Notes under the pieces: generated by a model
Told to the model about the DNA's origin: nothing
Seen by the model: only the letters and a program-made list of their open reading frames with translations
Databases searched by the model: none
Origin: Kribbella antibiotica
Lineage (GTDB): Bacteria > Actinomycetota > Actinomycetes > Propionibacteriales > Kribbellaceae
Assembly (NCBI RefSeq): GCF_004349055.1
Contig: NZ_SMKX01000007.1
Span: 1-64,000, forward strand
Reading direction: 5' to 3'
DNA length: 64,000 nucleotides
Shown here: positions 49,088-59,570 of the stretch, one piece after another
Position numbering within the stretch: position 1 is the stretch's first letter
Layout: each line of letters starts with the position of its first letter
Translations under genes and position numbers: made by a program

Positions 49088-51275
49088 CGCCCGGTGGAGT
49101 GAAGGTCGGCCAGCCGGGTGTCCTGGTCGGCGTCTTCGTCGGGGTGCTGGTCGGCGGGCCGGACGGGGTGTTGCTCGGTGTCTTCGTCGGGGTGCCGGTC
49201 GGCGGGCCGGACGGGGTGTTGGTCGGCGTGCTCGACGGCGTGCTGGTCGGGGTCTTCGACGGGATGACCGGATCCTCGAAGTCGTCGGTCTCCTTGACGT
49301 CCGCGAACGGCGTGTCCTTCCCGTCGAGGGACGGGGACGTCTTCATGTACTCGAGCCAGGTCTTCAGCGGCCAGTTACCACCGAAGAACGCGTCGTCCTT
49401 CGAGTACGGGTCGAGGTCGGACTCACCGTCCTTACCCGCCCGGTAGACCACCGAGGTCGAAAGGTCCGGTGTGTATCCGGTCCACCAGGACGTCAGGGTG
49501 TCGCCGCCGGCCAGACAGCCGTTGCACTTCTTGTCCTCGGCGCGGTGCTCGGCCGCAACGCCACCGGCGGTACCGGTCTTGCCAGCCACCGGGCGGTCGA
49601 GGTCCTTGGCGCCCTCACCGGTGCCCTTCTTGACGACGTCGACCAGGATGTCGTTGACCTGCGCGGCGAGGTCCGGGGGAAAGGCTTGGGTTTCCTTCAG
49701 CTTCTCGTCGGTGAAGATGACCTTGCCGTCGTGGTCGGTGATGCTCTTGATCGTGTGCAGCTCGACCTGTTTGCCACCGGCGGCGAAGGTCGCGTAGGCG
49801 TTGGCCATGTCGACCGCGGACGCGTACGGGTCCGGACCGAGCACGGTGGACGGGTTGTTCCGGCCGTCCTCGAGGTACTTGCCCTTCGGGATACCGGCCG
49901 CCTCCGCGGCGGTGACGAGCTTGTCCGGCCCGTCCGTCATCTGCTTGTCGACCAGGTCGTAGAAGGCGGTGTTGATCGATTCCTGGGTCGCCATCCGCAG
50001 ACCGACCGGACCGTAGTCATGGTTGAACTCGTTGTTGAGTTCCTGACCCTGGATCTCGATCGGGCTGTTGCCCTGCAGTTGCGTACCCATCGTCCAGCCG
50101 TCCTGGAGCGCTGCGGCCACCGCGAACGGTTTGAACGACGACCCGGGGCGGGCCTTGGAGGTGGCCCAGTTCAACTGGCTCTTCAGATAGTCCGGGCCGC
50201 CGTACATCGCGATCAGCCGACCGGTACCGGGTTTCACCGCCGCCATGCCGACGTGCAGGCCGTCCCGCTTCTTCGGCAACTCGTTCTCGGCCGCATTGAC
50301 CATCTTCTGCTGTTCTTTGGAGTCGAAGGTCGCGACAACCGTGTACCCACCACTGGTGATCTGGTTCTCGGTGTAGCCGCGGCGCAGCAGTTCCTTCTTC
50401 ACCATGTCGAGCAGGAAGCCCTTCGGGCCCCGGTACTTGTTGTTCTTCTCCGGCTTGTTGATCTTCGGCAGCGCTTTCGCGAACTTCGTCTGGTCAGCCT
50501 CAGTGATCGTGCCGCTCAGCCGCATCCCGTCGAGGACGTAGCGGTACCGCTCGAGGATCCGCTTGTGGTTCGCCTTGTTGTCGATGTCGAACAGCGTCGG
50601 GTTGTTCAGCACCGTGGCCAGGAAGGCGGCCTGCGGGACGGTCAGCTTGTTCGGGTCGGGGGTCTTGAAGTACGCCTGCCCAGCGGCCGAGACGCCGTAC
50701 GCACCCTCACCGAAGTAGATGGTGTTGAGGTAGCCCTCGAGGGTCTCGCTCTTGTCCTGCTGGCGGCTCAGCTTGGTCGCGATGAACAGTTCCTTGAACT
50801 TGCGGGACGCCGTGCGGTCCTGGTTCAGGTACATGATCTTCACGTACTGCTGGGTGATCGTCGAACCACCCTGCAACTGCTCGCCCTTGGCGATGTTGAA
50901 AGCCGCTCGGGCCATGCCGGTCGGCGAGATGCCGGGGTTGGTCCAGAAGGTCCGGTCCTCGGCGGCCAGGATCGCGTCCTGGACCCGCTTCGGGATCTGC
51001 TTCAACGGGACCGAGGTCCGGTTCTGGTCGTAGAACCGGCCGAGCTGCGCCCCGTCGGCGAACTTCACCGTCGTGGTGTTGGCCTCGAACTCCTTGTTGA
51101 CGTCCGGGATCTCGGTCCGCTGGTAAATGATGAAGAACGCCGCGGTACCGGCGATGATGCCGAGGAATCCCAGCGCGAGCAGCCAGCCGAGAACGCGCAG
51201 CGCCCAGTGCCTCTTGACCCGACCAGGCTTGGAGGCCTTGCGCGCCGGGGCGGCCTTTCTACGAGCTTCACTCAC
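49044..51275 (-). CDS. Class A penicillin-binding protein (glycosyltransferase and transpeptidase)
   Basis: A 743-aa bifunctional peptidoglycan synthase. Membrane anchor at about 26-50. The glycosyltransferase domain has EDRTFW (Glu106) and STITQQ (138-143). The transpeptidase domain has SSFK (Ser379/Lys382), SIN (433-435) and KTGT (566-569), all intact. The C-terminal 100 residues are a Pro/Thr-rich wall-spanning tail with tandem repeats and a Gly-rich end. It polymerises and cross-links peptidoglycan, and the nearby FemX would supply bridges. Confidence 0.95.
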   Translation of the reverse strand: MSEARRKAAPARKASKPGRVKRHWALRVLGWLLALGFLGIIAGTAAFFIIYQRTEIPDVNKEFEANTTTVKFADGAQLGRFYDQNRTSVPLKQIPKRVQDAILAAEDRTFWTNPGISPTGMARAAFNIAKGEQLQGGSTITQQYVKIMYLNQDRTASRKFKELFIATKLSRQQDKSETLEGYLNTIYFGEGAYGVSAAGQAYFKTPDPNKLTVPQAAFLATVLNNPTLFDIDNKANHKRILERYRYVLDGMRLSGTITEADQTKFAKALPKINKPEKNNKYRGPKGFLLDMVKKELLRRGYTENQITSGGYTVVATFDSKEQQKMVNAAENELPKKRDGLHVGMAAVKPGTGRLIAMYGGPDYLKSQLNWATSKARPGSSFKPFAVAAALQDGWTMGTQLQGNSPIEIQGQELNNEFNHDYGPVGLRMATQESINTAFYDLVDKQMTDGPDKLVTAAEAAGIPKGKYLEDGRNNPSTVLGPDPYASAVDMANAYATFAAGGKQVELHTIKSITDHDGKVIFTDEKLKETQAFPPDLAAQVNDILVDVVKKGTGEGAKDLDRPVAGKTGTAGGVAAEHRAEDKKCNGCLAGGDTLTSWWTGYTPDLSTSVVYRAGKDGESDLDPYSKDDAFFGGNWPLKTWLEYMKTSPSLDGKDTPFADVKETDDFEDPVIPSKTPTSTPSSTPTNTPSGPPTGTPTKTPSNTPSGPPTSTPTKTPTRTPGWPTFTPPGGDPENPENPGGGGQ
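49131..49226. repeat. 48-bp tandem repeat in the PBP C-terminus
   Basis: Two adjacent 48-bp copies (period measured from TCTTCGTC at 49133 and 49181) with few differences. They encode 16-residue Thr/Pro repeats (PSGPPTGTPTKTP type) in the minus-strand PBP gene. Shorter, more divergent copies flank it. Likely a length-variable wall-spanning spacer. Confidence 0.75.
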
Positions 51276-51386
51276 TGTGCAATCCTCGACGATCTCGCGG
51301 AAGTCATTGCCCCACAGACTACGGCGGGTGTGGTAACGGGCCCGAATCCGCTCCGGAGGCTACCAAGTCAGGAGTTCCGGGGCGAA

Positions 51387-52886
51387 TCATCCGATGACAT
51401 GCGGCGCCAGGAACGTCACAGCGAGTAACGCTGCGGGGAAACAGGCCAGGAACATGGTGAACGTGTAGCCCATGATGTCGCGGGCCTTGAGCCCCAAAAT
51501 AGCGAGCGTCGGCAACATCCAGAACGGCTGCAACAGGTTCGCGCTCGCCTCACCGAGGTCGTAGACGATGACCATCCAGCCTGCGTCGACCTTGAGTTCA
51601 TTGGCCGCCTGCAGCACGTACGGCGCCTCGATGACCCACTTGCTGCCACCACTCGGCACGAAGATTCCGAGGATGCACGAGTAGATCGCCACCAGCGGCG
51701 GGAACAGGAACTGACTACTTGCCTGCACCAACCAGCCGGCCAGGCGGGCGGAGATGCCGGTATACGCGATCATTCCGAAAATGCCGCCGTACAAGGGGAA
51801 CTGGAGCAGTACGCCGGCCGCCGCGGGAGCGCCGTCGCGCACTGCGCGCGCCATCCGCCACGGTCGCCAATGTAATAGGAGGGCGAGCAGAAACAGGATC
51901 AGGTTGACGGTGTTGAGATCCAGCGCACTGACGAAGCTCTTGCCGTCGAAGTAGCGGATCAGATACATCACACCGAGCGCGACGATGAACAGACTCAACA
52001 GTGGCGAATGCTCAAGCCAGTCACCCGGCCGGCGCTTCGCGCTCTCCTCGTGCTGACCGTTGGCTCCACTCTTCTTATAGGGGGATCCACGCCCGACAAG
52101 GGGTTTGAGCTCGACCCCGAGATCGCCCGCGGTCCGCGCACTGCCCTCACCCGGTGCGATGAACCACGCCATCACCACACCTACGACGTACACGAAAAGC
52201 GTTGCCAGCAAGGCCTGCCAGGTGAAGATCGTGTCGCTCAGCGGAATCAGACCACTCGCGCGACCGCCTGCCTTGATGACCTCCTGGACCGGCGCCGGAC
52301 TGCTGCTCGCACTGGCAACCTGCAGCGCCGCAGAACCCGACAATCCTTGTGCCCACACCGTTCCGAGCCCGAGGAACGCCATCGCGCCCAACGCGCGGTA
52401 GTCGGCCTTCGGCACATTCCGCGCCACCTCGCGCGCCAGGATCGCGGCGAAGATGAGGCTGAACGCCCAGTTCAGGTACGACGCGAGCATCGCGACCGCG
52501 GCCACGAACGCCACCGCGCTCCGCGGGTTCTTCGGGATCCGCGCCAACCGCGTGATCAGCCGCGCGACCGGTCCGCTGGTGGCGACGGCGTACCCGCCGA
52601 TGATGATCATCGCCATCTGCAGCGTGAACGTGATGAGGCTCCAGAACCCGATGCCCCAGGCATCGACCATCCCGAACCCCTTGGTCGCGGCCGGATCATC
52701 CGGGCGCTTGAGCAACGGCTCACCGGTCACCAGCCCGAACAGCAGCACCACGAAGGTGCCGACCAGCACGAAGCCGAAGGCGTCCGGCAACCACTTCTCG
52801 GTGAAGGCGGTGAACCGCAGCGCCACCCGGGCCAGCGGGGTCTCGGCCTCGAGCTCGTGCTTGGCGTGCTTTCCGTGGTCGGTCAT
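51387..52886 (-). CDS. atoE: Short-chain fatty acid transporter, AtoE family
   Basis: A 499-aa membrane protein with about eleven hydrophobic segments and the AtoE family pattern (FGMIAYTGISARLAGWLVQA, then FVPSGGSKWVIEAPYVLQAA). It probably imports short-chain fatty acids such as acetoacetate or butyrate. I start at ATG 52886, which has AGGAG 9 nt upstream; the frame could begin at 52922. Divergent from PadR; two palindromes in the gap may control it. Confidence 0.85.
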   Translation of the reverse strand: MTDHGKHAKHELEAETPLARVALRFTAFTEKWLPDAFGFVLVGTFVVLLFGLVTGEPLLKRPDDPAATKGFGMVDAWGIGFWSLITFTLQMAMIIIGGYAVATSGPVARLITRLARIPKNPRSAVAFVAAVAMLASYLNWAFSLIFAAILAREVARNVPKADYRALGAMAFLGLGTVWAQGLSGSAALQVASASSSPAPVQEVIKAGGRASGLIPLSDTIFTWQALLATLFVYVVGVVMAWFIAPGEGSARTAGDLGVELKPLVGRGSPYKKSGANGQHEESAKRRPGDWLEHSPLLSLFIVALGVMYLIRYFDGKSFVSALDLNTVNLILFLLALLLHWRPWRMARAVRDGAPAAAGVLLQFPLYGGIFGMIAYTGISARLAGWLVQASSQFLFPPLVAIYSCILGIFVPSGGSKWVIEAPYVLQAANELKVDAGWMVIVYDLGEASANLLQPFWMLPTLAILGLKARDIMGYTFTMFLACFPAALLAVTFLAPHVIG

Positions 52887-52994
52887 GACGCTGTGCTCCT
52901 GGATCGCGACGCTGGGTGTCACCCGATTAACGCAGATCGGCGCCTGACGTAACAGCTTCCTCGGCGCGCGCCCCGTGATGACTCAGTCGGGAGG

Positions 52995-53015
52995 TGACAA
53001 AGCTGACCTTTGTCA
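52995..53015. promoter_or_regulatory. Inverted repeat TGACAAAG-N5-CTTTGTCA
   Basis: Perfect 8-bp arms with a 5-nt spacer, in the gap between the divergent AtoE and PadR genes. It is unlike the PadR-type site 43 bp further on, so a second regulator may act here, perhaps on the transporter. Confidence 0.55.
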
Positions 53016-53057
53016 TGAGTTGTCCACAGGTCGGAGCTCTGCTTACAGTGGCGGAGC

Positions 53058-53078
53058 GATGTATCGAACCGATACATC
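53058..53078. promoter_or_regulatory. PadR operator GATGTATCG-N3-CGATACATC
   Basis: Perfect 9-bp arms around AAC, matching the ATGT...ACAT inverted repeats bound by PadR-family repressors. It ends 33 bp before the PadR start codon, so autoregulation of the PadR-ino1 operon is likely. Confidence 0.8.
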
Positions 53079-53111
53079 AGGTTCTGACAAACTGGATCGA
53101 GGAGGTGGGTC

Positions 53112-53693
53112 ATGGGAAACCGCAGTGGAGTCCTGGAGCTCGCCGTACTCGGTCTGCTGCACGAAGCGCCGATGCACGGTTACGAGCTCCGCAAGCGCGT
53201 CAACGCCCAGTTCGGCTGGGGACGCGTGCTGTCGTTCGGATCGCTCTACCCGTGCCTGAAGGTGATGCTCCGCAACGGCCTGATCACCGCCGACCCCGGT
53301 ACGCCGGAGTCCGGGCGCAGGCCGAAGATCGTCTACACGATCACCGCCGACGGCAAGGACCACTTCGCGCACGCCATGCACGATGCGGGTCCGTCGGCCT
53401 GGGAGGACGACACGTTCGGTGTCCGGTTCTCGTTCTTCGGCCGGACCGATCCGGCTACCCGGCTGCGCATCCTCGAGGGCCGGCGCGCCCGGATGGAGGA
53501 GCGGCTGGCGAACTTCCGGGCCGCGATGAGCCGGACCGCGGAACGGGTCGACACCTACACCCTCGAGCTGCAACGGCACGGCCTGGAGTCGGCCGAGCGC
53601 GAGGTCCGCTGGCTGAACGAGCTGATCGACGGCGAGCGGCGTCAGCATTCCTCCCAACATCCCCCACCGCCTGACCAAGGAGATTCCAGATGA
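53112..53693 (+). CDS. PadR-family transcriptional regulator
   Basis: A 193-aa PadR protein: winged helix at about 8-85 ([20 protein letters not shown], then [17 protein letters not shown]) and a C-terminal helical dimerisation region (PadR-C, about 100-180). GAGGAGG precedes the ATG. It overlaps ino1 by 4 bp. A PadR gene directly upstream of inositol-phosphate synthase is also found in mycobacteria (Rv0047c/Rv0046c) and streptomycetes, so control of inositol supply is the likely role. Confidence 0.93.
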   Translation: MGNRSGVLELAVLGLLHEAPMHGYELRKRVNAQFGWGRVLSFGSLYPCLKVMLRNGLITADPGTPESGRRPKIVYTITADGKDHFAHAMHDAGPSAWEDDTFGVRFSFFGRTDPATRLRILEGRRARMEERLANFRAAMSRTAERVDTYTLELQRHGLESAEREVRWLNELIDGERRQHSSQHPPPPDQGDSR

Positions 53694-54769
53694 CCTCGAT
53701 CCGGGTAGCGATCGTCGGCGTCGGCAACTGCGCCAGCTCGCTCGTCCAGGGCGTGCACTACTACCGTGACGCGAAGCCTGAGGAGCGCGTCCCCGGTCTG
53801 ATGCACGTCCAGTTCGGTGAGTACCACGTCCGCGACGTCGAGTTCGTCGCCGCGTTCGACGTCGACGGCAAGAAGGTCGGCCTCGACCTCGCCGACGCCA
53901 TCGGCGCCAGCGAGAACAACACGATCAAGATCTGCGACGTGCCGCCGAGCGGGATCACCGTGCAGCGCGGTCACACCCTGGACGGTCTCGGCAAGTACTA
54001 CCGCGAGACGATCACCGAGTCCGACGCGTCCCCCGTGGACGTAGTAGCTGCCCTGCGTGAGGCCCAGGTCGACGTACTGGTCTGCTACCTGCCGGTCGGT
54101 TCGGAGCAGGCGGCCAAGTTCTACGCCCAGTGCGCCATCGACGCGAACGTAGCGTTCGTCAACGCGCTCCCGGTCTTCATCGCCGGCACCAAGGAGTGGG
54201 CCGACAAGTTCACCGCCGCGGGCGTCCCGATCGTCGGCGACGACATCAAGTCGCAGATCGGCGCCACCATCACGCACCGCGTGCTGGCCAAGCTGTTCGA
54301 GGACCGCGGCGTCACCGTCGACCGGACCTACCAGCTGAACGTCGGCGGCAACATGGACTTCAAGAACATGCTGGAGCGCGACCGGCTGGAGTCCAAGAAG
54401 ATCAGCAAGACCCAGTCCGTCACCTCGCAGCTGGTCGACGACATCGACCCGCGCAACGTGCACATCGGCCCGTCGGACTACGTGGCCTGGCTGGACGACC
54501 GCAAGTGGGCCTTCATCCGGCTCGAGGGCCGCAACTTCGGCGACGTCCCGCTGTCGCTGGAGTACAAGCTCGAGGTGTGGGACTCGCCGAACTCGGCCGG
54601 CATCATCATCGACGCGATCCGCGCGGTGAAGATCGCCAAGGACCGCGGCATCGGCGGCCCGATCCTGTCCGCGTCGTCGTACTTCATGAAGTCGCCGCCG
54701 GAGCAGTACGCCGACGACGTCTGCCGCGACCTGGTGGAGAAGTTCATCCGCGGTGAGGTCGAGCGCTAG
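53690..54769 (+). CDS. ino1: Inositol-3-phosphate synthase
   Basis: A 359-aa NAD-dependent enzyme that converts glucose-6-phosphate to inositol-3-phosphate, first step for mycothiol and phosphatidylinositol. The actinobacterial type is short. [12 protein letters not shown] is the NAD site, and [12 protein letters not shown] and [10 protein letters not shown] belong to the catalytic domain. Translationally coupled to PadR (ATGA overlap). Confidence 0.96.
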   Translation: MTSIRVAIVGVGNCASSLVQGVHYYRDAKPEERVPGLMHVQFGEYHVRDVEFVAAFDVDGKKVGLDLADAIGASENNTIKICDVPPSGITVQRGHTLDGLGKYYRETITESDASPVDVVAALREAQVDVLVCYLPVGSEQAAKFYAQCAIDANVAFVNALPVFIAGTKEWADKFTAAGVPIVGDDIKSQIGATITHRVLAKLFEDRGVTVDRTYQLNVGGNMDFKNMLERDRLESKKISKTQSVTSQLVDDIDPRNVHIGPSDYVAWLDDRKWAFIRLEGRNFGDVPLSLEYKLEVWDSPNSAGIIIDAIRAVKIAKDRGIGGPILSASSYFMKSPPEQYADDVCRDLVEKFIRGEVER

Positions 54770-54779
54770 GTTTTAAGGT

Positions 54780-55610
<831 letters not shown>

Positions 55611-55613
55611 GGG

Positions 55614-55622
55614 TTATCCACA
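55614..55622 (+). promoter_or_regulatory. Perfect DnaA box
   Basis: TTATCCACA, the E. coli consensus, 4 bp after the DUF72 stop codon and before the 57-aa gene. The stem CAGGAA/TTCCTG (55621-55638) follows and could be a weak terminator. A single box has limited meaning. Confidence 0.4.
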
Positions 55623-55699
55623 GGAAGAAAGTTTCCTGCTGAACGCGAGGTGAATCCTCGTATCTTCTCTGCCGAGATTCGACCTCGGAGGAGAAACCC

Positions 55700-55873
55700 A
55701 TGGAGCACGTCGAGACACCCCGGAGCACTGTCGCCGAGCATCGAGCCCGCGCAAAGATGCTAGTCGCGGAGCTGCAGCAGATCGCCGCTACCACCGACAA
55801 TCCGGACGAGCGAGCCCGAATCCGGCGCTCCGCCGACTCTCTCATCCGCCTGGCGACGGCGTACCGGCCGTGA
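55700..55873 (+). CDS. 57-aa hypothetical protein, coupled to a putative metallopeptidase
   Basis: A short gene: ATG 55700 with GGAGGAG upstream, 57 codons, TGA at 55871-55873 overlapping the next gene's GTG by 4 bp. The protein is hydrophilic and helical (AEHRARAKMLVAELQQIAAT, then NPDERARIRRSADSLIRLA), with no signal peptide or membrane helix. Tight coupling and size suggest a partner, regulator or inhibitor of the next protein. No family recognised. Confidence 0.7.
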   Translation: MEHVETPRSTVAEHRARAKMLVAELQQIAATTDNPDERARIRRSADSLIRLATAYRP

Positions 55874-56820
55874 GCACCCGAGCTCTCACTCCGCCGGCCT
55901 CCCTCGAGGAGCTCCTGCTCCGCAGTGGATCGGCGGCGCTCGAGCTGTCCGGTGCGCAGCAGTCCGCCTGGAACGGCCGGATCGTCGAGTCGGACGGCGA
56001 CGTCCTCGGCCTCGCCCACTGGGACGGCACGCTGCATCTCGACCGCGAGTCCATCCTCGACCCGGTCCGCGAGATGTATGCCCTGGCCGGCAAACACCAC
56101 CCCACTCCGCACCTGGCCCGCTACCGCGAGGCCATCGCCACGATCCTCCACGAGCATTCGCACTTCCTCGGCCCCGACGGCGCAACCCAGGAGGCGGCCC
56201 GCGAGGGCTTCATCCGCCCCGGCAGCCGCCAACTCGAAGAAGGCGTAGCCGAGGCCTGGTCCCAGGCTCACCTCAACGAGTATCTGCACCGCCTAGGCAT
56301 CGAGAAGGTTGCCCCCGGCATCGATTCTTTCCGGACCAACGGCCACTACGCCCCGTACGTCGCTGCCGTCCGGATGCTCACGTCAGATCTCGAATCGCGC
56401 GCTGCCCTGACCCCCGGCACAGTCCTCACCGCCCTCAACAACCAGACCGCCGAGCGCCAGTTCGACGTGCTCAGCACTCTCTACTACAACTCCACCCGCC
56501 TCCCCGAGCTGGAGCCCTCAGGTCCGCAAACCCGTCTCCACCTCGATTACCTGCTCCGCAAGCACCTGAGCACCCTCGACCCGCTCGTGCTCCAGCCGCA
56601 CCCGCAAGCGACCGCCCGCGCCCAAGCCGTCACCCAGACCTTCCTCTCTCAGCTCCACACCGAAATCGCCCGAGCCGAGTCGCTCTACCCGCCCCATCCC
56701 ACTCACACAGCGTTCGCCGGTATCGCTAGCCCCACCGCCACACCGCCACCCGCACCTGGCTCGACTGGGCTTGCTCCGAGGTCCCGGCCTGCGAGGAACC
56801 CATGTTCGATGAAGATCTGA
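55870..56820 (+). CDS. Putative zinc metallopeptidase (HEHSH), family not recognised
   Basis: A 316-aa protein without a signal peptide. At 94-98 it has HEHSH within ATILHEHSHFLGP, a zincin-type HExxH, and 25 residues later QLEEGVAEAW, where a Glu (123, 124 or 128) could be the third zinc ligand, as in gluzincins. The last 35 residues are Pro/Ala-rich and overlap the next gene by 19 bp. GTG start coupled to the 57-aa gene. It could be a peptidase or an effector. Confidence 0.65.
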   Translation: MSTRALTPPASLEELLLRSGSAALELSGAQQSAWNGRIVESDGDVLGLAHWDGTLHLDRESILDPVREMYALAGKHHPTPHLARYREAIATILHEHSHFLGPDGATQEAAREGFIRPGSRQLEEGVAEAWSQAHLNEYLHRLGIEKVAPGIDSFRTNGHYAPYVAAVRMLTSDLESRAALTPGTVLTALNNQTAERQFDVLSTLYYNSTRLPELEPSGPQTRLHLDYLLRKHLSTLDPLVLQPHPQATARAQAVTQTFLSQLHTEIARAESLYPPHPTHTAFAGIASPTATPPPAPGSTGLAPRSRPARNPCSMKI

Positions 56821-58367
56821 CTGCCCTGTCCACGACCGATCTGCTCGACTCGGTCGCGGGATACGTCTCCGTCGCCAATCGAGCCAACGTCCGCCAGTTC
56901 GAGGCGGCCCTCGTCTACGCCGACCGCTTCCACCCCGACAACACGCCCAACCGCCCCGGCCGCCGTTCGGCCGACGGGCGGGAGCGTTCCGTTGTGCTGG
57001 GCGGCGAGGGTTGTCCACCCATCGTCGAGTTCGCCATCACCGAGTTCGGGGTCATGCTCGGCGTTTCACCGCGCGTCGCCTCGAGCTACATCGGCAACGC
57101 CCTCGGCCTGCGCCATCGCTTCCCGTTCACCTGGGCGCGCGTCCTGTCCGGCGAAGCGACCGCCTGGAAGGCGGCCCGAATCGTCGCCGACTGCATCAAT
57201 CTCAGCGAAGAAGCCGCCGCGTACGTCGATCGCCGGATCGCCGCGCTGATCGACTCGATCACGCCGTACCGGCTGGGCAAGATCGTGCGCGCAGCGAAGT
57301 ATGCCGCCGATCCGGCCGGCGCTCGCGCGGAGGCTGATGCGCGAGCCCGCGAGCGTGGCGTGCATATCGGCCAGTCCGACGAGCACGGGACCAAGACCGT
57401 CTTCATCAAGGCCTCGGCCGGAGCCGTGAATCGGTATGACGCGACCATCGCCGGCATCGCGGAGGCGCTGAAGACCTTTGGCGACACCCGCGGTCTCCAA
57501 TGTCGCCGAGCAACTGCCGTCGGCATCATCGCCGACCCCCGCTACACCGAGGAGCTCCTCGCCCAGGCCCGCGCTCACCAGTCGACGAGCACCGCGCTCC
57601 AGGTGCCCCCGCCCGCACCCGAGCCGGTCGACTTTGCGCCAGACGACGAAGCCGACCGCGACGCGCCGCATCCCAGCATCAGTGACTTGCCCGACCCACT
57701 CGATGCTCAGGCCCGGCTCACGGCTGAGCCCTGGAGCTCATCCCCCGCCCCGGATGACGGCGTACCGATGGATGCTGCCGCGCAGCGTGCGCTTGACGCG
57801 CGGCTTGCACAGGTCAAGCAGGATGCCTACTCGAAGACCGACAGTGAGCGTGCGTCCGGCCGCCCCGGTAAGACCGAGCTCTACGTTCACCTGACCGACT
57901 ACACGCTCGCCACCGGCAGCGGCGTCCTGCGAGCCGAGGGCATCGGCCCGCTGATCGCCACCCAGCTTCACGAACTGATCGGCCACACCCCGTACGTCGT
58001 CAAGCCCGTGATCGATCTGCGCGAAGCGATCAGCGTCAATGCCTACGAGATCCCCGATCGGATCCGCGAGCGCGTCCGGCTCGCGCACCCCGTCGAGCTT
58101 TTCCCGTTCGGCACCCGCGAGACCCACCGCGACATCGATCTCGACCACATCACTGCCTACGATCCACTCGGACCACCGGGCCAGACCGCGACGGACAACC
58201 TTGCCCCGCTGGGAAGACTCAACCATCGGGTGAAGACGCATGCCCCGGGCTGGTCGGTACAGCGGATCAACCCGACAACGCTGGAGTGGACCACCCCGCA
58301 CGGTTTCGTCTTCCACGTCGACCCGACTGGCACTCACCGGGTCTTCAAGGACGCGCCGGGTCCGTGA
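56802..58367 (+). CDS. DUF222/HNH-type protein (13E12 repeat family)
   Basis: A 521-aa protein of the DUF222 family (13E12 REP family in mycobacteria). The N-terminal half is the helical DUF222 domain (LGVSPRVASSYIGNALGLRH). The C-terminus has a HNH-like segment (DIDLDHITAYDP then TDNLAPLGRLNHRVKTH), with Asp-His, Asn and His but no zinc cysteines. Such genes are multicopy and often found with mobile elements; activity is rarely shown. It overlaps the metallopeptidase gene by 19 bp. Confidence 0.8.
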   Translation: MFDEDLTALSTTDLLDSVAGYVSVANRANVRQFEAALVYADRFHPDNTPNRPGRRSADGRERSVVLGGEGCPPIVEFAITEFGVMLGVSPRVASSYIGNALGLRHRFPFTWARVLSGEATAWKAARIVADCINLSEEAAAYVDRRIAALIDSITPYRLGKIVRAAKYAADPAGARAEADARARERGVHIGQSDEHGTKTVFIKASAGAVNRYDATIAGIAEALKTFGDTRGLQCRRATAVGIIADPRYTEELLAQARAHQSTSTALQVPPPAPEPVDFAPDDEADRDAPHPSISDLPDPLDAQARLTAEPWSSSPAPDDGVPMDAAAQRALDARLAQVKQDAYSKTDSERASGRPGKTELYVHLTDYTLATGSGVLRAEGIGPLIATQLHELIGHTPYVVKPVIDLREAISVNAYEIPDRIRERVRLAHPVELFPFGTRETHRDIDLDHITAYDPLGPPGQTATDNLAPLGRLNHRVKTHAPGWSVQRINPTTLEWTTPHGFVFHVDPTGTHRVFKDAPGP

Positions 58368-58388
58368 TCGCGAGGGTACGGTGGCTGG

Positions 58389-59570
58389 ATGGATCTGGTG
58401 CGAGACAGTGGCGAACTCAAGGCGGGACTGGTGGAATTGCGGCGGGAGTTGCACCGGGATCCTGAGGTGGGGTTGGTGTTGCCGCGGACCCAGGCCAGGG
58501 TGCTTGATGCCGTGGCCGGGTTGCCGTTGGAGGTTTCGACGGGGCGCGAGGTGACATCAGTAGTCGGCGTGCTGCGCGGTGGGCAGCCGGGGCCGACTGT
58601 GCTGCTGCGCGGGGATATGGATGCGCTGCCCGTGGTGGAGGAGACGGGGCTGGCCTATGCCTCGGAGAACGGGAACATGCATGCCTGCGGTCATGATCTG
58701 CACACGGCGGGACTGGTCGGCGCGGCGCAGTTGCTGAGTGCACATCGCGAGGAACTGCGCGGGAACGTCGTGTTCATGTTCCAGCCTGGTGAGGAAGGGC
58801 TGGGTGGCGCGGGGTACATGCTGCGGGAGGGATTGCTGGCGGCGAGCGGCGACAAGCCGATCGCGGCGTATGCCGTGCACGTGTGGGGCCTTGCCGCGAA
58901 GGGGATATTCGAGACCCGGCCGGGAACGATGATGGCGGGCTCGAACCAGCTGCACGTCACCGTCCATGGGCGTGGTGGGCATGGGTCGACTCCACATACG
59001 ACAGCGGATCCGGTGCCAGTGGTGGCCGAGCTTGTCTCGGCGTTGCAGACGTATGTGACGCGGCGGGTCAGTGTGTTCGACCCGGTAGTCATCACAGTCA
59101 CGCAGTTGTCGGCCGGCGTCGCGATCAACGTCATCCCGAACTCGGCGAAGCTCGGCGCGACGGTCCGGACGTTGTCGAACGAGACGCTCGCCCAGCTGTC
59201 ACAGGAGTTGCCGGTGCTGGCGCAGTCGATCGCGGCAGCGCACGGGTGCACGGTCGATGCCAAACTCAACCTGCAATATCCGGTGACGATCAACGACGCC
59301 GATCGCACTCAGCACGCGATCGGCGAGCTGACCACGCTCTTCGGACCGGAGCATGTGCACCTCACGGCCAATCCGCAGATGGGGGCCGAGGACTTCTCGA
59401 TGGTGCTGCAGGAGGTGCCGGGGACGTTCATCATGCTCGGTGCGCGCCCCGACGACGTACCGGCCGATGAGGCTCCGTCCAATCACTCGAGCATCGTGCG
59501 CTTCGATGACGATGTGCTTCCGATGCAGGCCGCGGCGCTGGCGCAGTTGGCCGTGTCGCATCTGACCTGA
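58389..59570 (+). CDS. M20-family amidohydrolase (hippurate/indole-acetyl-amino-acid hydrolase type)
   Basis: A 393-aa M20D zinc amidohydrolase. MHACGHDLHTA supplies Cys100 and His102 of the metal site, QPGEEGLGGA carries the catalytic Glu pair, and a dimerisation domain begins about residue 180 (VHGRGGHGSTPHT). Such enzymes release N-acyl or N-aroyl amino acids. No signal peptide. Starts 21 bp after the DUF222 gene. Confidence 0.9.
   Translation: MDLVRDSGELKAGLVELRRELHRDPEVGLVLPRTQARVLDAVAGLPLEVSTGREVTSVVGVLRGGQPGPTVLLRGDMDALPVVEETGLAYASENGNMHACGHDLHTAGLVGAAQLLSAHREELRGNVVFMFQPGEEGLGGAGYMLREGLLAASGDKPIAAYAVHVWGLAAKGIFETRPGTMMAGSNQLHVTVHGRGGHGSTPHTTADPVPVVAELVSALQTYVTRRVSVFDPVVITVTQLSAGVAINVIPNSAKLGATVRTLSNETLAQLSQELPVLAQSIAAAHGCTVDAKLNLQYPVTINDADRTQHAIGELTTLFGPEHVHLTANPQMGAEDFSMVLQEVPGTFIMLGARPDDVPADEAPSNHSSIVRFDDDVLPMQAAALAQLAVSHLT

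Noticed and set aside
48858-51428. Very long plus-strand frame opposite the PBP and PIG-V-like genes
   Set aside because: Antisense to two well-supported genes; low-complexity Arg/Gly/Val composition.
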